A DNA stretch of 42,382 bases from Phanerodontia chrysosporium (GCA_001910725.1 MJGA01000087.1:1-42382); one strand, 5' to 3'; counted from the first letter of the stretch, positions 1 to 13,469 are shown. Program-made: numbers and translations. Notes: generated from the letters alone by a model not told the origin.

Positions 1-349
1 GTTGGCGTCCACTGTCGCGCAGACCAGAGGCTAGCGTCGCAGAGGCGCCTGCAGATGCACTCGAGATGTGACCGCTCTCGTACCTCTGCCATCTTCCCAC
101 CACCATCCCCCGACAGATGTTTGCTCGAGCCTCCTAAACTCGTTCTCTGTTTGCCTCAGAGTGCTGGCGACAACCCGTCCGTCTTGAACGCACTGCTGAC
201 AGGCACCGCTTGACCATCATCAACTTCGCCGACCTCGTGTCTACCACGACCACACGCTCGTTTTTTTTCCTCTGCTTTCCACCACCTCGCCTGCTCCAGG
301 ACCGCTCTCGACAGCCTGAGAACCGTTGACAGCTCGTTTTAACCCCCGC
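1..349. other. 5' flank of the RhoGAP gene
   Basis: No gene is supported here. The stretch has pyrimidine-rich runs, including an uninterrupted T run near 260, of the kind often found around fungal transcription starts. No clear TATA box was seen. It probably holds the promoter and 5' UTR of the gene that starts at 350, and the end of whatever lies to the left of the window. Confidence 0.4.
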
Positions 350-3300
350 ATGCCTGTGTCTCCTGCGCCGACCTCGCCGTCTCCACGTTCTGCATCAGCC
401 CGTCAAGATGCTGCAGATCCAGCACGCCCAGAATCTGACATCCCGCCCACCCCACAAGTGCAGGTGAATGGCCGCCCTGCGAATACCAGTATCAGCATCC
501 CACCCGCGCAGCCTCGGCCCTCGTTCAGCGGCAGCGCGCCGTCCAGTGACGGCACGGGATGGGGTGCCAACTTCTGGGTCACGCTTGCCGATCCTCAGGT
601 GCGTATTTGCGTGGTACACACGCTGGAGACCGCTGAAGCACACTTGCTGTACAGACTGGCGTCTCGTTCTTCGCTTGCCCAGCCACAGGAGAGGTTAGCT
701 GGGATCCACCAGTGGGCAACTTCCTGTAAGCAGCCCTGCCCGTCTCGCTGGCATGACGGAGCTAATTTGCCGTAGACTGCCACCAAGCGAGGAAGGTGAA
801 TGGTGGAGATGGTGGACGAAGAGAGTGGGCTGCCGTACTATTATCACACGAAAACGGGGGAAACGGTCTGGAAAGACCCGCGCAGGCATTCGTGATACCG
901 CTCCGTGTGCTGCAGGTGCGTCGCGACGTTACTTTTATCGCATGTATGCGCCTAAAACCTTTTTCCCCCAGAATACAGCACTCAGTCGAAGGCTATCTCT
1001 GACGAACAGGAACTCGAAGGTCGACCCCGACTCGCCGCCGAAAACGGAGGGCTCCGGGACTAAACCTACGTATCGCAGGTCCCGCTCATATGTTCAAGAT
1101 GGCGACGCGAGCAATACTTCGCTTCAGGCCCAGGCAGACTCACGACCCCGCAGGCGGTCCCACTCCTCCACCAGGCAGTCACCAACTGCGTCTCCATCGC
1201 CCAGTCCGGGTGCCTCGAAACTGTCCAGGCAGTCCCTCCGACGCTCGATATCAAGCGACCGATTTGGTCCTCACTCCACGTCCGTGTCGCCGCTGTCCTA
1301 TGAGCGCGGCCATCCACTCGCACCCATTCCCGGCTCTCCCTACGCGACCGATGCGACACCGCCGCCGAGCCCATCTGCGAAGCGCAGGCAGTCGCAAGCT
1401 TCGAGTATCAAGCAGGACAAGGGTAAGGCCCCCGCGTCGGGCGACTCCCCTCAGCGAGAGTCCCCAAAGCGCAAGTCTGCCGCGCCCGAAGACGGCCTCA
1501 GCCGGTCGCGCTCAAATAAATCGACGCGCTCGAACAAGTTTGTCAGCTATCACTCGCCGACGCCGCAGAGTCTCAACGCTGCACTCGAGAAGATCGGGCT
1601 GAGCACGTCGCAGTCATCGTCTGCGTCAGCACAGTCTCGTAGCGATCCACCGGTTGGTCCGCAGCTCACAGCGCTCGGGGAGCGCGTTCCACGACAGTCC
1701 GTATCGCTTGGTAGGGCCTCGGGCGCGGGCATGCACGCCCGCGCGTGAGCACGGACCCGTTCAAACACCCTGGCGGCACCGCGACGATGCCGAACTCACC
1801 TGCAAAGTTGCGAGAGCCTAACGAGCGTACTGCGCCGTCGACGCCGGTAAATGGAGCGCCTCAGGGGACGTTTGTCAACGGGAACAGCGCGAACGGCATG
1901 CCGCGGCTCGTCGGGAAGGAGATCAGCGCACCCGTGTTCGACGTTGAGGCGACGCTCAACATGACGCCTGTCAAGATGCGCAATGCGGGCAAGCCTATCC
2001 TCGTCGAGCGGGACCCCACCCGCGCGTCCATGAATCCCTCAAGTCGCCCGCCGTTGGATGAGGAGCTTGGCATGTATTTCGCGGCCAAGCGACGGACGTC
2101 GCTACACACTGGGTAAGCATAATTGTGTCTCTGCGGGGCGATTAGGCTGACCACGCGATAGGACGTATCCTGCACTGCCGGACGACCTCGCTAGCGACAT
2201 TCAGCAGTTCTCGGAGTCGCAGTTTGCCAGACAATACTTCTCCACGCACCGTACCGGATTCATTTTCAGGCGGAAGGTTCCTGTCGAGCAAATGATGACT
2301 TGGCAAAAGGTACGTAGATGCTGCTCCCTCTAGTAGGCGGTGGCGTTGCTAATGAACTGGGTAGTCTCCTCTAGGGTCACCACTCTTGCAGATAAATAAA
2401 TATCTGCATAAGGAGGCGATCAAGACGTTCAAGTCCATCCAGCGGGTCATGGGCGATCGTGATCGACCGTCACACAACGGCTCATCAACGTCGCTTGTGG
2501 CGTCGAACGCGTTGCTCGAGGAAGAGCGATCTCTCCTCGGCGATGGGATCACCCACGGCGAGCTGCGCGACGAGATCTACTGCCAGGTCATGAAGCAACT
2601 CACAGGGAACCCAAATCCGTACGTATCATGCATGCTGAATAAGTTTGTGATGCTCACGCGAATATTTAGTGAGAGTGTCTTCCGTGGGTGGCAGCTATTA
2701 TGTGTGCTGCTCGTAACGTTTCCGCCGTCCAAAAACTTTGAAGCCTCCTTGCGCTCTTTCATCAGCCAGGCGACGCATCAACAGGAAGGCAGAGTGGACG
2801 TCATGGCGAAGTATTGCTTGCGACGACTTGAATACATATCCCGTAAAGGTCCCCGCGGCAAGCCACCAACACTGGCCGAGATCGAGACAGCTTCGGACGC
2901 GGCGTTCCACCCCTCCATTTTCGGCGAGTCGCTCGACGCGATTTTCCGGCTTCAGGAGCGAAATTACCCGCAGCAAAAGGTCCCCATCATCCTCCCCTTC
3001 CTCGCTGATGGCATCCTTGCGCTTGGCGGGACCAAGTCTGAGGGCATCTTCCGCGTCCCAGGCGACGGCGACCTCGTTTCAGAGCTCAAGCTTCGCATCG
3101 ACAAGGGCTACTACACCCTCGATGGCTTCGACGACCCGCATGTCCTCGCGTCGCTACTCAAGCTCTGGTTGCGCGAACTCGCAGATCCGCTCGTGCCGGA
3201 CGAGATGTATAACGACTGTATCGCTGAGTCGCGCGACCCTTCTGCTTGCGTGCGCATCGTGCACCGCTTGCCGACCATCAACCGCCGCGTTGTGCTCTTC

Positions 3301-3661
3301 GTGATCAGCTTCTTGCAGCTGTTCCTCGACGACAAAGTGCAAAGCGTCACCAAGATGACGGCGCCCAATCTTGCCCTTGTCATGGCTCCGAATTTGTTGC
3401 GTTGCAACTCGGAGTCGATGGCAGTGGTCTTCACCAACGCCCAGTAAGTCTTTCTCAGCTGTGCTTTCCAATGTGTATGCTCAACTCTGCTGTAGGTACG
3501 AACAGGCTTTCGTGCACAACCTCCTGCTCCATCTTAAATGTGACGAAATCGATCGCGAATACGTCCCCACGCATGGTCGCGGTGCTATTCCGTCACCACC
3601 ACCCCCTGCGCAGCAGCGCAACGGAAAACCTTCGAAGGCCAGACATCGCTCTAATTCATAG
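350..3661 (+). CDS. WW-MyTH4-RhoGAP protein (ARHGAP39/Vilse-like)
   Basis: A GTPase-activating protein expected to switch off a Rho-family GTPase and to link it to the cytoskeleton. The ATG at 350 opens a Ser/Pro-rich leader. Exon 2 (655-725) gives a WW-like motif ending VSWDPP, and exon 3 (776-915) a second one with YYYHTKTGETVWKDP. A long Ser/Arg-rich linker follows, then a MyTH4 domain (about 2162-2900, with HKEAIKTFKSIQRVMGD and the ELRDEIYCQVMKQLTGNP core), then RhoGAP (about 2900-3550). The RhoGAP has the arginine finger in GIFRVPGDGD, the KLWLRELADPLVP motif and TAPNLALVMAPNLLR. Supported introns: 599-654, 726-775, 916-971, 2113-2161, 2310-2391, 2619-2669 and 3444-3495. Stop TAG is 3659-3661. 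Three single-base losses break the frame: near 803 and 892, both where GGG is expected and GG is present, and near 1735. Because MyTH4 and RhoGAP are intact I read these as sequence errors rather than a dead gene. The family call is firm; the target GTPase is not known. Confidence 0.88.
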
Positions 3662-4194
3662 TGTCGCCCGTCACTGGCCACTGTCGCTCCTTTCGTTCAC
3701 TTTCATTCTCGTTCACTTCTTGTCGTCTCCGGAATCCGTGCCCTCCAAGCTTTATTGATGCTATTTACACCCCAATATACTCTCGCCGATGGTTGATACC
3801 TCGCTCATATAGATACCTAGCCCCTTCGTGGACCTTAATAGTTCTCGTTCGCCACGCTTTCTCTCTGTGTTGCCGAAGATGCTATTCCGTGTATAATATG
3901 TATTGTCGGGTAGAGTGGTGCAGCAAATATACTCGAGGAATTCACTGTGACGCGGCCAGTCCGTGGGTCGGCGATTGTTCATTGCTGCATAAGTGCGTCC
4001 TGTGGCCTCTATCTCGTTGTGCGCAGTTTCTGAGGTTGGTTCACAGGTCACCGTAGCCACGGGGTGAAAATTAGTCTCGGCGATAAGCCGCGGGAGCGCA
4101 GTGCAAGGACCAGCCGACCTTATCTGCGACACCTCTAAGTGTGCATCCATAACCACTGCGCGGGAAACTGAATATAATCTTGCTAATGCCATAG
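3662..4194 (+). other. Intergenic: 3' UTR of RhoGAP gene
   Basis: Pyrimidine-rich sequence with TTTATT- and ATATA-type elements at 3750-3900, suitable for the 3' end of the RhoGAP transcript. No coding signal is visible in either strand. The P450 remnant begins at about 4195 without an identifiable start codon or promoter. Confidence 0.35.
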
Positions 4195-5746
4195 GTGGTT
4201 TACGGTTTGCTCGCAGCCGTCGTCTATAGGTCTCGCAGGACAGCATTACTGCCTCCAAGGCCGAGGAGGCCTCCGGATCTCGGCCACTTGCCCTACGGCG
4301 ACGAGTGGAAGCTTGCGAGGAAGTTCTTTACGCAGCATGTTCGACAAGCGGCATCTGTGCACACTATCGCGCCGAGAAGACCCGCTGCGCGCTGGAGCCG
4401 GTGCGCAACGTCTTTCACGACCAGGCGGGGTTGTACGAACATGTTCAACTGTACGGTCTGCGCCTTCTCAATCCGCTTCCTTGCTGATATAGTGCGACAG
4501 ACTGTTCAAGAAGCTGTCCAAAAGCGTGAAGTATGGCATAGACGTTCTCTCGGCGGACGATCCATACATCGTCAATGCTCGGCAGGCCCTCAACGCTATC
4601 AATGCAGCGGGAAACGTAGGGTCGTACTTGGTAGACTCGATATCAGCCTGTGAGGGTCAGTTCCTTCTATCGCCGCTGCTCAGTGCTTACTATCGACACT
4701 AGTGAAATGTATTACTGACTGGTTCCTCGGAGCGCAGTTCAACCGCAATACTAGAGAATGGAACAAATACGCCACGGATTCTGCATGCAAACCTCATGAA
4801 GCTGTCAGGCACGCTATGGTAGGGCCTTTGCCGGCATTCACATGACCGTCCACTGACAATCGATTCCTTCAGAGTCAGAGAGGGCGTGGCTCGGCCGCCG
4901 TTGCTGCGCTCGTTGCTCGAGGTGTGTGGCGAGGACGCGGCGAAATAGCAGGAACGGGCTATAATGAGCGCAACTGGGAGAGCATATGAAGGTAAGTGAA
5001 GAGAAGGCAGCATGAATCTCTGAAGGACAATCGTGATAGCTCCTTTGGAGACGGTCAGTCTGGAGTCTGGGCTCGCTGTGGCGTATGCTTATCTGAATGA
5101 GATCGCAGGCTTGTGTATTGACTCCGACACTTGTTCTAGCAGTGGTCCTTTTCCCAGAGGTGCAGCGCAAGGAACTCGACCGCGTCGTCGGTGCAGACCG
5201 CTTCCTCGAGTGCTCAGAACGGTATGCAAGGAGGTACGTCTCTGGGCGTCCTCGCGGGACATGTGCCATGAACGCTCTTCCTAGGTCATTCGCTGGCGAC
5301 CGCCCTTGCCACTCGGTGCGTCCTGTCGTGGCAGCATCTCATCTCGTAGCGATGGTTATGCGCAGCGGCGAGGATGGCACATCCCAGGCGGCGCCACCGG
5401 TCGTGCTCAACTCGCGGTACGCCCCGCCCGCCCCGCACGCGGCAGCATCTACTGACACCGTCCGCCAGGGCCCTCCCGCACGACCGCGCGCGTTACCCCG
5501 CGCCCGACACGTTCTGCGCGGAACGCTCCCTGACGGCCGACGGAGCGCTGGATCCCGCTATGCCCGAGCCGGTCGCGGGCCACAGGTTCGGGCGGCATGC
5601 ACATGGCGCAGGACACGCTCTGGATCGTCGCTGCGTCGCTGCAGAGGGCGTTCCGGATGGAGCGCGCGGTCGACGTGTCGGGTGCGCCTGTCCCGGTGAC
5701 GGGCGAGCACACCGTGGGCGTCGTCAGGTGTGCATGTTACGTGTAG
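4195..5746 (+). pseudogene. Decayed cytochrome P450 (basidiomycete CYP)
   Basis: Remnant of a membrane-bound P450 monooxygenase. Pieces occur in order in several frames: a hydrophobic anchor and PPRPR hinge (about 4195-4280), PYGDEWKLARKFFTQHV (about 4290), the YRAEKTRCALEPVRN helix (about 4360), YGIDVLSADDPYIVNA (about 4535), NTREWNKYATDSACKPHEA (about 4750), VVLFPEVQRKELDRVVGADRF (about 5140), WHIPGGAT (about 5372), and the C-terminal MAQDTLWIVAA plus PVPVTGEHTVGVV (about 5600-5735). The decay is real: about 80 residues are missing between the hinge and YGDEW, a TAG stop lies at 4946-4948, and the FGFGRRxCPG haem loop with its cysteine is lost near 5590. No start codon is recognisable. A working enzyme is therefore very unlikely. 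The resemblance is to the large CYP families of wood- and litter-decay basidiomycetes, judged from motifs only; the family number is not assigned. Confidence 0.85.
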
Positions 5747-6005
5747 GCTGAGGATGAACATGGGATGATGCACTGCGCATGTTTCCAGCGCCGCTCGCAT
5801 GTTGGACTGTGGCTCGGGTGGACGACGTACGGTCGAGGGATGCTACCCTGCGGCACGTGCACAGTCGAAAATGTGGGGATGCCAACCGTCAGTCAGAAAC
5901 AGTGATACAGATATATAAGCACAGATATCCCGATACAGTCTAGCTGGTATAATACATAGCACTGATATACATCACACACGCCCGCCTGCTGAACAAAATG
6001 CACCC

Positions 6006-8002
<1,997 letters not shown>

Positions 8003-8385
8003 CTTCAGGCTTGTCCAGAGTGCTGCTGCGAGTCTTGGTCCAGAGAGAGCAGATGACCGCGGAGACAAAGGACAGACGTGACGCGTGAACGCGCTGTCGC
8101 GGGCGTGACATGAGGCACGTGATGCGCATCCCGGCGGTCCCGCGGAGCGTTGCAACCTTGATTCCAGCTGCCATCTATCACGCTACAAGAGGCATACGAG
8201 GAACATACAAGACTGAAAGTGAGACTGTCTTGTATGTTCATTTTTCGTCATCTAAAACTCACTGCCTCCCGCTGCAAACGTCGTTGCCAGCGACCGCTAA
8301 TCCTGCCTCAATAATATCAAAATAGGTATAGAGGTACATACGAATGGTGCAGCATACAATCGTCACTCATGAGAAAGGAGGCACA
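8003..8385. other. Intergenic between chk1 start and F-box gene 1 end
   Basis: About 380 bp that should carry the chk1 promoter and 5' UTR (reading leftwards) and the 3' UTR of the first F-box gene. No coding or RNA gene signal was recognised. Confidence 0.35.
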
Positions 8386-9767
8386 CTATACGCCGTGCAT
8401 GCTTCCCTTTAACTTTCCCTTTCCGTCGGACATCGTCGGCTGTAGCCGTTCAGTCCCCAAGCCATCGTTCAGGAATCGGCAGCCGAACCTCTCTTGTTCG
8501 ATCAAGGGCTTGAAAGCCTTGTCGGTAAGACCGATGGCTGCAGGCCAGCCGTCTTCGCGCGACTCCCAGTTCCTCACAACCTCAACACGCTGCAGATACT
8601 TGAACTTCAACAATACCTTGCAGAAGCTGCTCCACAGAGTCTCGCTGCAGACCTTCTCTGCGCGGGGATCAAGGATGCGGATGAGCAGCACCTGTAGTAT
8701 GCGCACGTGCAGCATGACAGGCTCTATAGGTGCTGCGGTGGGGCTCGTGTGCACAAAGGTGCGGCTATCCATCCCCGAGTCGAGGTACAGCTCGATTTCT
8801 GGCGCCACGAGCCTACCGAACTCTGACCCGTCCTGCTCATAGGGCGACATTTTGAGCACTGAGGGGTCGTGTGAGCCCTGCAACGCGCACCCCCAGTGCA
8901 TCTACGCACCTGACGTGGCCTGCCCCGTGAAGAAGGGCGCGCCGTAGTAGTGCTTCACTTCGGTGCTCGGCGCAGCGGCGAACAGCGCAAAGAGCTCACT
9001 GACGGCTGCGAGATCGTCATCTGCCAGGATCTGCTTCGCGACGCGGCCGGCACGGACCCGGGCGGGGGCCCCGCAGGCGCCGCGTTCGCAAGCAGCCGCG
9101 GCACGAAGGCGTGGCAGAGTGCATGGTCGTCGAACGTGACGCTGTACAGCTGCAGCCCGAACGGCGGCACCGCGAGGTCGCCTGCCGTCGGGGGCGCGCC
9201 GAACGCGGGGCTCGTGCCGACGAGCGTGGCGAGCCTCGGGAGGGAGCCCAGCAGGCGCGCGAGGGTGCGCGCGTCGGGGAAGTGCACGCCGGAGACGTCG
9301 AGCTCCTCGAACGGGGCCATCGTCGAGCCGGGGAGCGTGCGCGGGAGGGCGGGGTGCAGCGAGCGCCACGGGCGGCCGTCCGAGGGCAGCGTGTGCACGC
9401 AGACGGCGACGTCGGGCGGGAGCGCCGCGAGCGTGCGGAGGAAGACCTGGTGCAGCCAGGGCACGTCGCGGTTGTCCGGCGCGGCGTCGAGCCGCCGGAC
9501 GAGCGCGGCGACGGGCTCGAGGTCGGGGACGGTGCGTGCATCGAGGATGGCGCGCAGGCGGTGCACGTCGTCCAGCGTGCGCAGCGTCAGGCAGCGGAAG
9601 AGCTCGCGCCGGGCGAGGCGCGCCCAGTATCTGCAGACGGATGCACACGCGACGACGAGCGGTTTGGCGGCCTGTTGGAGAGGCGACTCGCCCCCAGCGT
9701 CGCATGCGTGCCAGATCACATGCTCGAAGAGCTCTTCTGGGATCTCAGCAGCCTTCGAGGTCTGCAT
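8386..9767 (-). CDS. F-box protein, tandem copy 1
   Basis: Probable substrate receptor of an SCF ubiquitin ligase. The N-terminus carries an F-box (IPEELFEHVIWHAC, then ACASVCRYWARLARRELF at residues 8-60). The rest is a leucine-rich helical region without a clear repeat domain. Exon 1 is 8910-9767, exon 2 is 8386-8858, and the 51-nt intron (8859-8909) has a GTGCGT donor and CTCAG acceptor. It is closely related along its full length to the next gene, with identical exon 2 length (473 nt) and the same intron phase. One base is missing near 9068 in a GGGCCCCC run: downstream of it the frame that matches the paralogue (AGRVAKQILADDDLAAVSELF) is used. Adding that base gives a 443-aa protein, so this is probably an intact gene with a sequence error. 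The target substrate is unknown. Confidence 0.8.
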
Positions 9768-10042
9768 GCCTGGAGCTGAAGTGAGCGGTCGGAGGAAGGA
9801 GAGCGATATGATCCAAGTGGCTGAATACCTGAAGATGAGTATCCATCGATTAACGCACGACTCAAGAGTAACTACCGCAGTTGTAGGACATAAGTAGTCC
9901 TTGTGTAATACCGTATTCAGCGACTCGAGTGCGTGAAGCTCCCGTTGAGCTGAAGCGAGTCACAAAGTTTGTATGGGATTTGTGCAATGAGATGTGGTGC
10001 AAATTTGAGCATTTAGTCACTCGGGAGGTGGAGCAAACGAAG
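9768..10042. other. Spacer between tandem F-box genes
   Basis: A 275-bp spacer between two genes in the same orientation. It must hold the promoter of copy 1 and the 3' end of copy 2. No other feature is seen. Confidence 0.35.
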
Positions 10043-11420
10043 TCAAGAAGAGTCTGCGGCCCTTATCCCTATGTGCTCCTTTGGTATCGCCGTCCCTAGG
10101 CTCATTGTATCTAGCTCGCGACTCAGAAATCGGCATCCAAACCGCTTGCGCTTGACAAGAGGCCCGAAAGCTTCATCGGTCAGTCCGAGGGCAGCGAACC
10201 AATCGTATGAGCCCAAGTCCCAGTCGCGCACCACCTCCACCCGTTGCAGGTGCGTGAGCTTCAGCGCCGTCTCACAGAAGCTTTTCCAGAGGGTCTCGCT
10301 GCAAAATTTTTCTGCGCACTCAGCGAGGAGCGAAGTCAGGTGCACCTGCACCGTGTGCACATAGAGTGTGATCGACTCTGCGCGTGGTGCAGCGGCACCT
10401 GCTGGAGCGACTGCTCGCTGCTCCAGGCCGGAGGTAAGGTAGAGCTGGATAGTAGGCGCGACCAATTTGCCGTATTCATCCAGTGTGTCCTGGTCGTATG
10501 GAAAGAGTTCTATCACTGACCAACGCGTCAGGTCTGCTGCGTAAGGCCCCGCCGACGCACATACCATGCATTGACTGGGTCGCCGCCCAAGGCTTGTCAC
10601 AATAGTGATAGACCTCGATACTTGGCGCTGCGCCAAAGAGTCTGAACAGCTCGTTTACTGTGGCAATGTCGTCTTCAGCAAGGATGTACTGCGCGATGCG
10701 GCCGCCTCTGATCCTGGCGGACGGTTCCATCGGAGCCGTGTTTGCGAGCAAACGAGGGACAAATGCACGGCCTAGCGCGTGATCGTTGGTCGCGACGTGC
10801 GAAAGGTGCAGGCCGAACGGCGGCACAGCGAGCTCGTGGGCGGTCGGCTGCACATCGAACGTAGGGCTCGTGGCGGCGAGCGTCGCGAGGCGCGGGAGCG
10901 ACCCGAGGAGCCGCGCGAGCGTGCGCCCGTCGGGGAAGCGCACGCCTGAGACGTCGAGCTCCTCAAGGGCCATGATCGACCCGGGCAGCGTACGCGGCAG
11001 TGCAGGGTGCAGCGAGCGCCAGGGGCGTCCGTCGGACGGAAGTGTGTTCACCCGCAGCGTGATGTCCGCGCGGAGTGCTGCGAGGACGCGCAGGAAGACG
11101 AGGTGCAGCCACGGCGTGCTGCGGCTGTCGGGCGCGGCATTGAGCCGCCAGACGAGCTCGGCGACGGGCTCGAGGCCCGCGACGGGAGGCGTGTCGACGA
11201 TGGCGTGGAAACGACGTACGTCGTCCAGCGTGCGCAGCGTCACGTAGCGGAAGAGCTCGCGCCGGGCAAGGCGGGCCCAGTATCTGCACACCGATGCGCA
11301 GGCGGCGACTGCCCGCTTGACGTCTCGTTGGAGAGGAGCTGCGCCATCGGTATCGCATGCATACCAGATGATATGCTCGAATAGCTCTTCTGGGATTTCA
11401 GCAGCTTTCGACTGCTGCAT
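10043..11420 (-). CDS. F-box protein, tandem copy 2 (intact)
   Basis: Intact paralogue of the neighbouring gene and the best reference copy of this family. The ATG at 11420 starts MQQSKAAEIPEELFEH; the F-box continues with ACASVCRYWARLARRELF. The middle region contains the family signature SDGRPWRSLHPALPRTLPGS and LEELDVSGVRFPDGRTL. The second exon ends with VEVVRDWDLGSYDWFAALGL and FGCRFLS. Exon 1 is 10565-11420, exon 2 is 10043-10515, and the 49-nt intron (10516-10564) has GTATGT, a CTGAC branch site and TCAG. The spliced length is 1,329 nt, giving 442 aa with no frame break. Its likely role is SCF-type substrate recognition, inferred from the F-box only; I know no named orthologue. Confidence 0.85.
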
Positions 11421-12092
11421 GCTACTGATCTACAGCGATCAGCAGGTCAGGTTTTTGTGTGGATATACGTGTGACTATCTCACTCACTTCAGGGTAATGA
11501 TGAGGGCCGGGAGAGAGACTGATCAGTTGGGTGAGTAATCTATTGGCGCAAGTACGCGATAGTGAGTACATAAGCTTGGCATCGTTGCATGACACTTACC
11601 TGATAATCAAGAGCTTATCTAGCCAAACTAAGTTTTCAAGTCCATAGCATTACGTTGACAAACCCGAGGCTACCAAAGCAGATTCTCCGGAAACAAAAGG
11701 TATGCACAAATGCAGCACTCGTCAGAGCACATGTTGTTCTTTCCTTAGGTGCATGTACCGTCCAAGTAGTGCTTGGGTTGGGCGTCTGCTGTGCCCAGCC
11801 ACGCGTCGATATACTGACATTGCGTGTGTCTCTGATTTTTTGAAACGTTAGTGACCTTTGTAGCAGCGCAAGGACAGGCACTGCTCATGAGGGACAGAGG
11901 GTGACAAATACGCCAGACTGTCGTAATTGTGGATCGCACCGAACGATATATGACGCTCGTACCAAGTACATCAGTTCGGATCGCCTATCACGCCCTATGC
12001 AACATGGAACTCGATGACAATAGGAAGAAGAGAACCTAAGTTGTTCCATCGTACCACGACAGAATGAATAGCACTCACTCGAGTCTGTGGCT
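11421..12092. other. Intergenic, no gene recognised
   Basis: About 670 bp of lower GC than the flanking genes. It probably includes the promoter of F-box copy 2 and the 3' region of the gene ending at 12093. The open frames inside are short and show no family resemblance or splice support. Confidence 0.35.
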
Positions 12093-12674
12093 TTATTTCC
12101 GCAAGGATGCATCTACGGCAGTCAGAAGGTTGACCACCGTAGCGGCGCTCTCCTGCATGCGCTGATGTTTAGCGTACTCGGCCTCGATGGATTTGGTCGT
12201 ATCGTCGAGAAGCTTCTCTTCTGTCGGGGCCGCGAGGGGGTTCGTTGAGTCTAGAAGCGGTAAAGCACCGACGCCAGTCTGACGAAGGAACTCCGCAAGC
12301 TCCTGAAGCATCGCGCGCAGGGATGCGGCCTCGGCTGATCTCCATTAACTAGCACGGGGCCTGGACATGCGTGTGGCGACGCACCTGCGGTCTGCAGCGG
12401 GTTTATGCCGGGGTGATACGCGTGCTCGCTGAGATACAGGTTAGTCACTGGCGGTAGAGCGAGAGTGTGCCTATGCGTACACGCCAGCGAGGACGCTGCG
12501 AGCAGTGCCCTGGATACGCGCGAGGTGCTGTTGCACGGCGTGGATGGCCTGCCGAAAGTCGTCTTGGGCGCTGCGCGGGGCGCCGCTGCCGAGAGCATCC
12601 GGCAGCACAAATGGGACGTCGCTGAAGCCGAGTGGACCGTACAGCGAGTTCTGGCTGCTCGATGTCGAGAACAT
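12093..12674 (-). CDS. Small helical protein, three exons
   Basis: A 159-aa protein that I do not recognise. The model rests on splice arithmetic: exon 1 12481-12674 (194 nt, phase 2), exon 2 12385-12428 (44 nt), exon 3 12093-12334 (242 nt), total 480 nt with one open frame and TAA at 12093-12095. Donors are GTACGC and GTGCGT. The protein begins MFSTSSSQNSLYGPLGF, then has a run of predicted helices (QDDFRQAIHAVQQHLARIQG; HPGINPLQTAAEAASLRAM; a C-terminal EYAKHQRMQESAATVVNLL). There is no signal peptide or membrane segment. The heptad-like Leu/Ala spacing suggests coiled-coil packing, as in small subunits of larger complexes, but this is a guess. Function unknown. Confidence 0.6.
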
Positions 12675-13469
12675 GAGTCGCAGGCAAGTCGTCGTCGCGG
12701 AACAAGTCTAGCGGCATCACGCAGACGCGCGCTCCGAGGGAGGGACCCCGTGTACTCCATATCGCTGCTCACATGGTTTTCGAAGATGGCTCCGGCGGCC
12801 GATGTTAACAAGATTAACCAAATAGATGCGTTTAGAGACTCATAAATTTCTAACTTGATGAAACCAAACTTATTTTTTGTTCTCTCTTCCCTTGAGACCA
12901 AGGCCACGACTACAACTGTAGCAGACGGGTTCATTGTTGGGCTCAAGCCACTGGCCGCGGCTACCATCAAATAAAGCATCGGAGAGCGTCACACTATTAC
13001 GCATGCTGCTACGTAGAACCTGTGCTCTAGCGGTCAGTGGCCCGGTTTCATATCAGATAGCCTAGTGGCCCTAGTCCCGGTACAACTGAGCTACTGCACT
13101 GCTATATACCCACCTCAACGCGGATATATTTTTTATCGCCTGGCATTTCGAAGAATTTCTAATACATGAGCTGTAGAGGCAACGAAATGATATTGCAAGC
13201 CGAAGTCCAGCAGGCGCCTATGGATGTTGTGCCTGCGCATCATTGAATCTGAGATCTAATCTGCCTCACGTGATGCCTTGCGGCCACGGTGAGGTCGCTT
13301 GCTTTCTCGTCGTCCTCGACCACCTCCATCACCTCGCAAGACACACACCCACCCTCACAGACCGCGGAGCGCGATGTCGACGTCGGCTTGAGCTGCTGAG
13401 GTCCCTCCAGACCTCCCCTCTCAAGCAACAAGTTCACGCTTGTTGGTCCTACCCCGCACATCTCGAGTC
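12675..13469. other. Divergent promoter region upstream of gcn2
   Basis: About 800 bp between a leftward gene and the rightward gcn2. It is AT-richer, with a TATATACCC element near 13103 and ATATATTTTTTATC near 13125 that could serve either transcript. No coding region is supported here. Confidence 0.35.

Noticed and set aside
8859..8909. A 31-32 nt intron in the tandem F-box genes
   Set aside because: The first AG after the donor would give introns too short for fungi. Using the next AG gives 51 and 49 nt (the second copy with a CTGAC branch site) and keeps both frames.
13020..13110. tRNA-like string on the minus strand (TAGCTCAGTTG)
   Set aside because: The D-arm-like piece is present, but no T arm, anticodon stem or matching acceptor stem could be formed.
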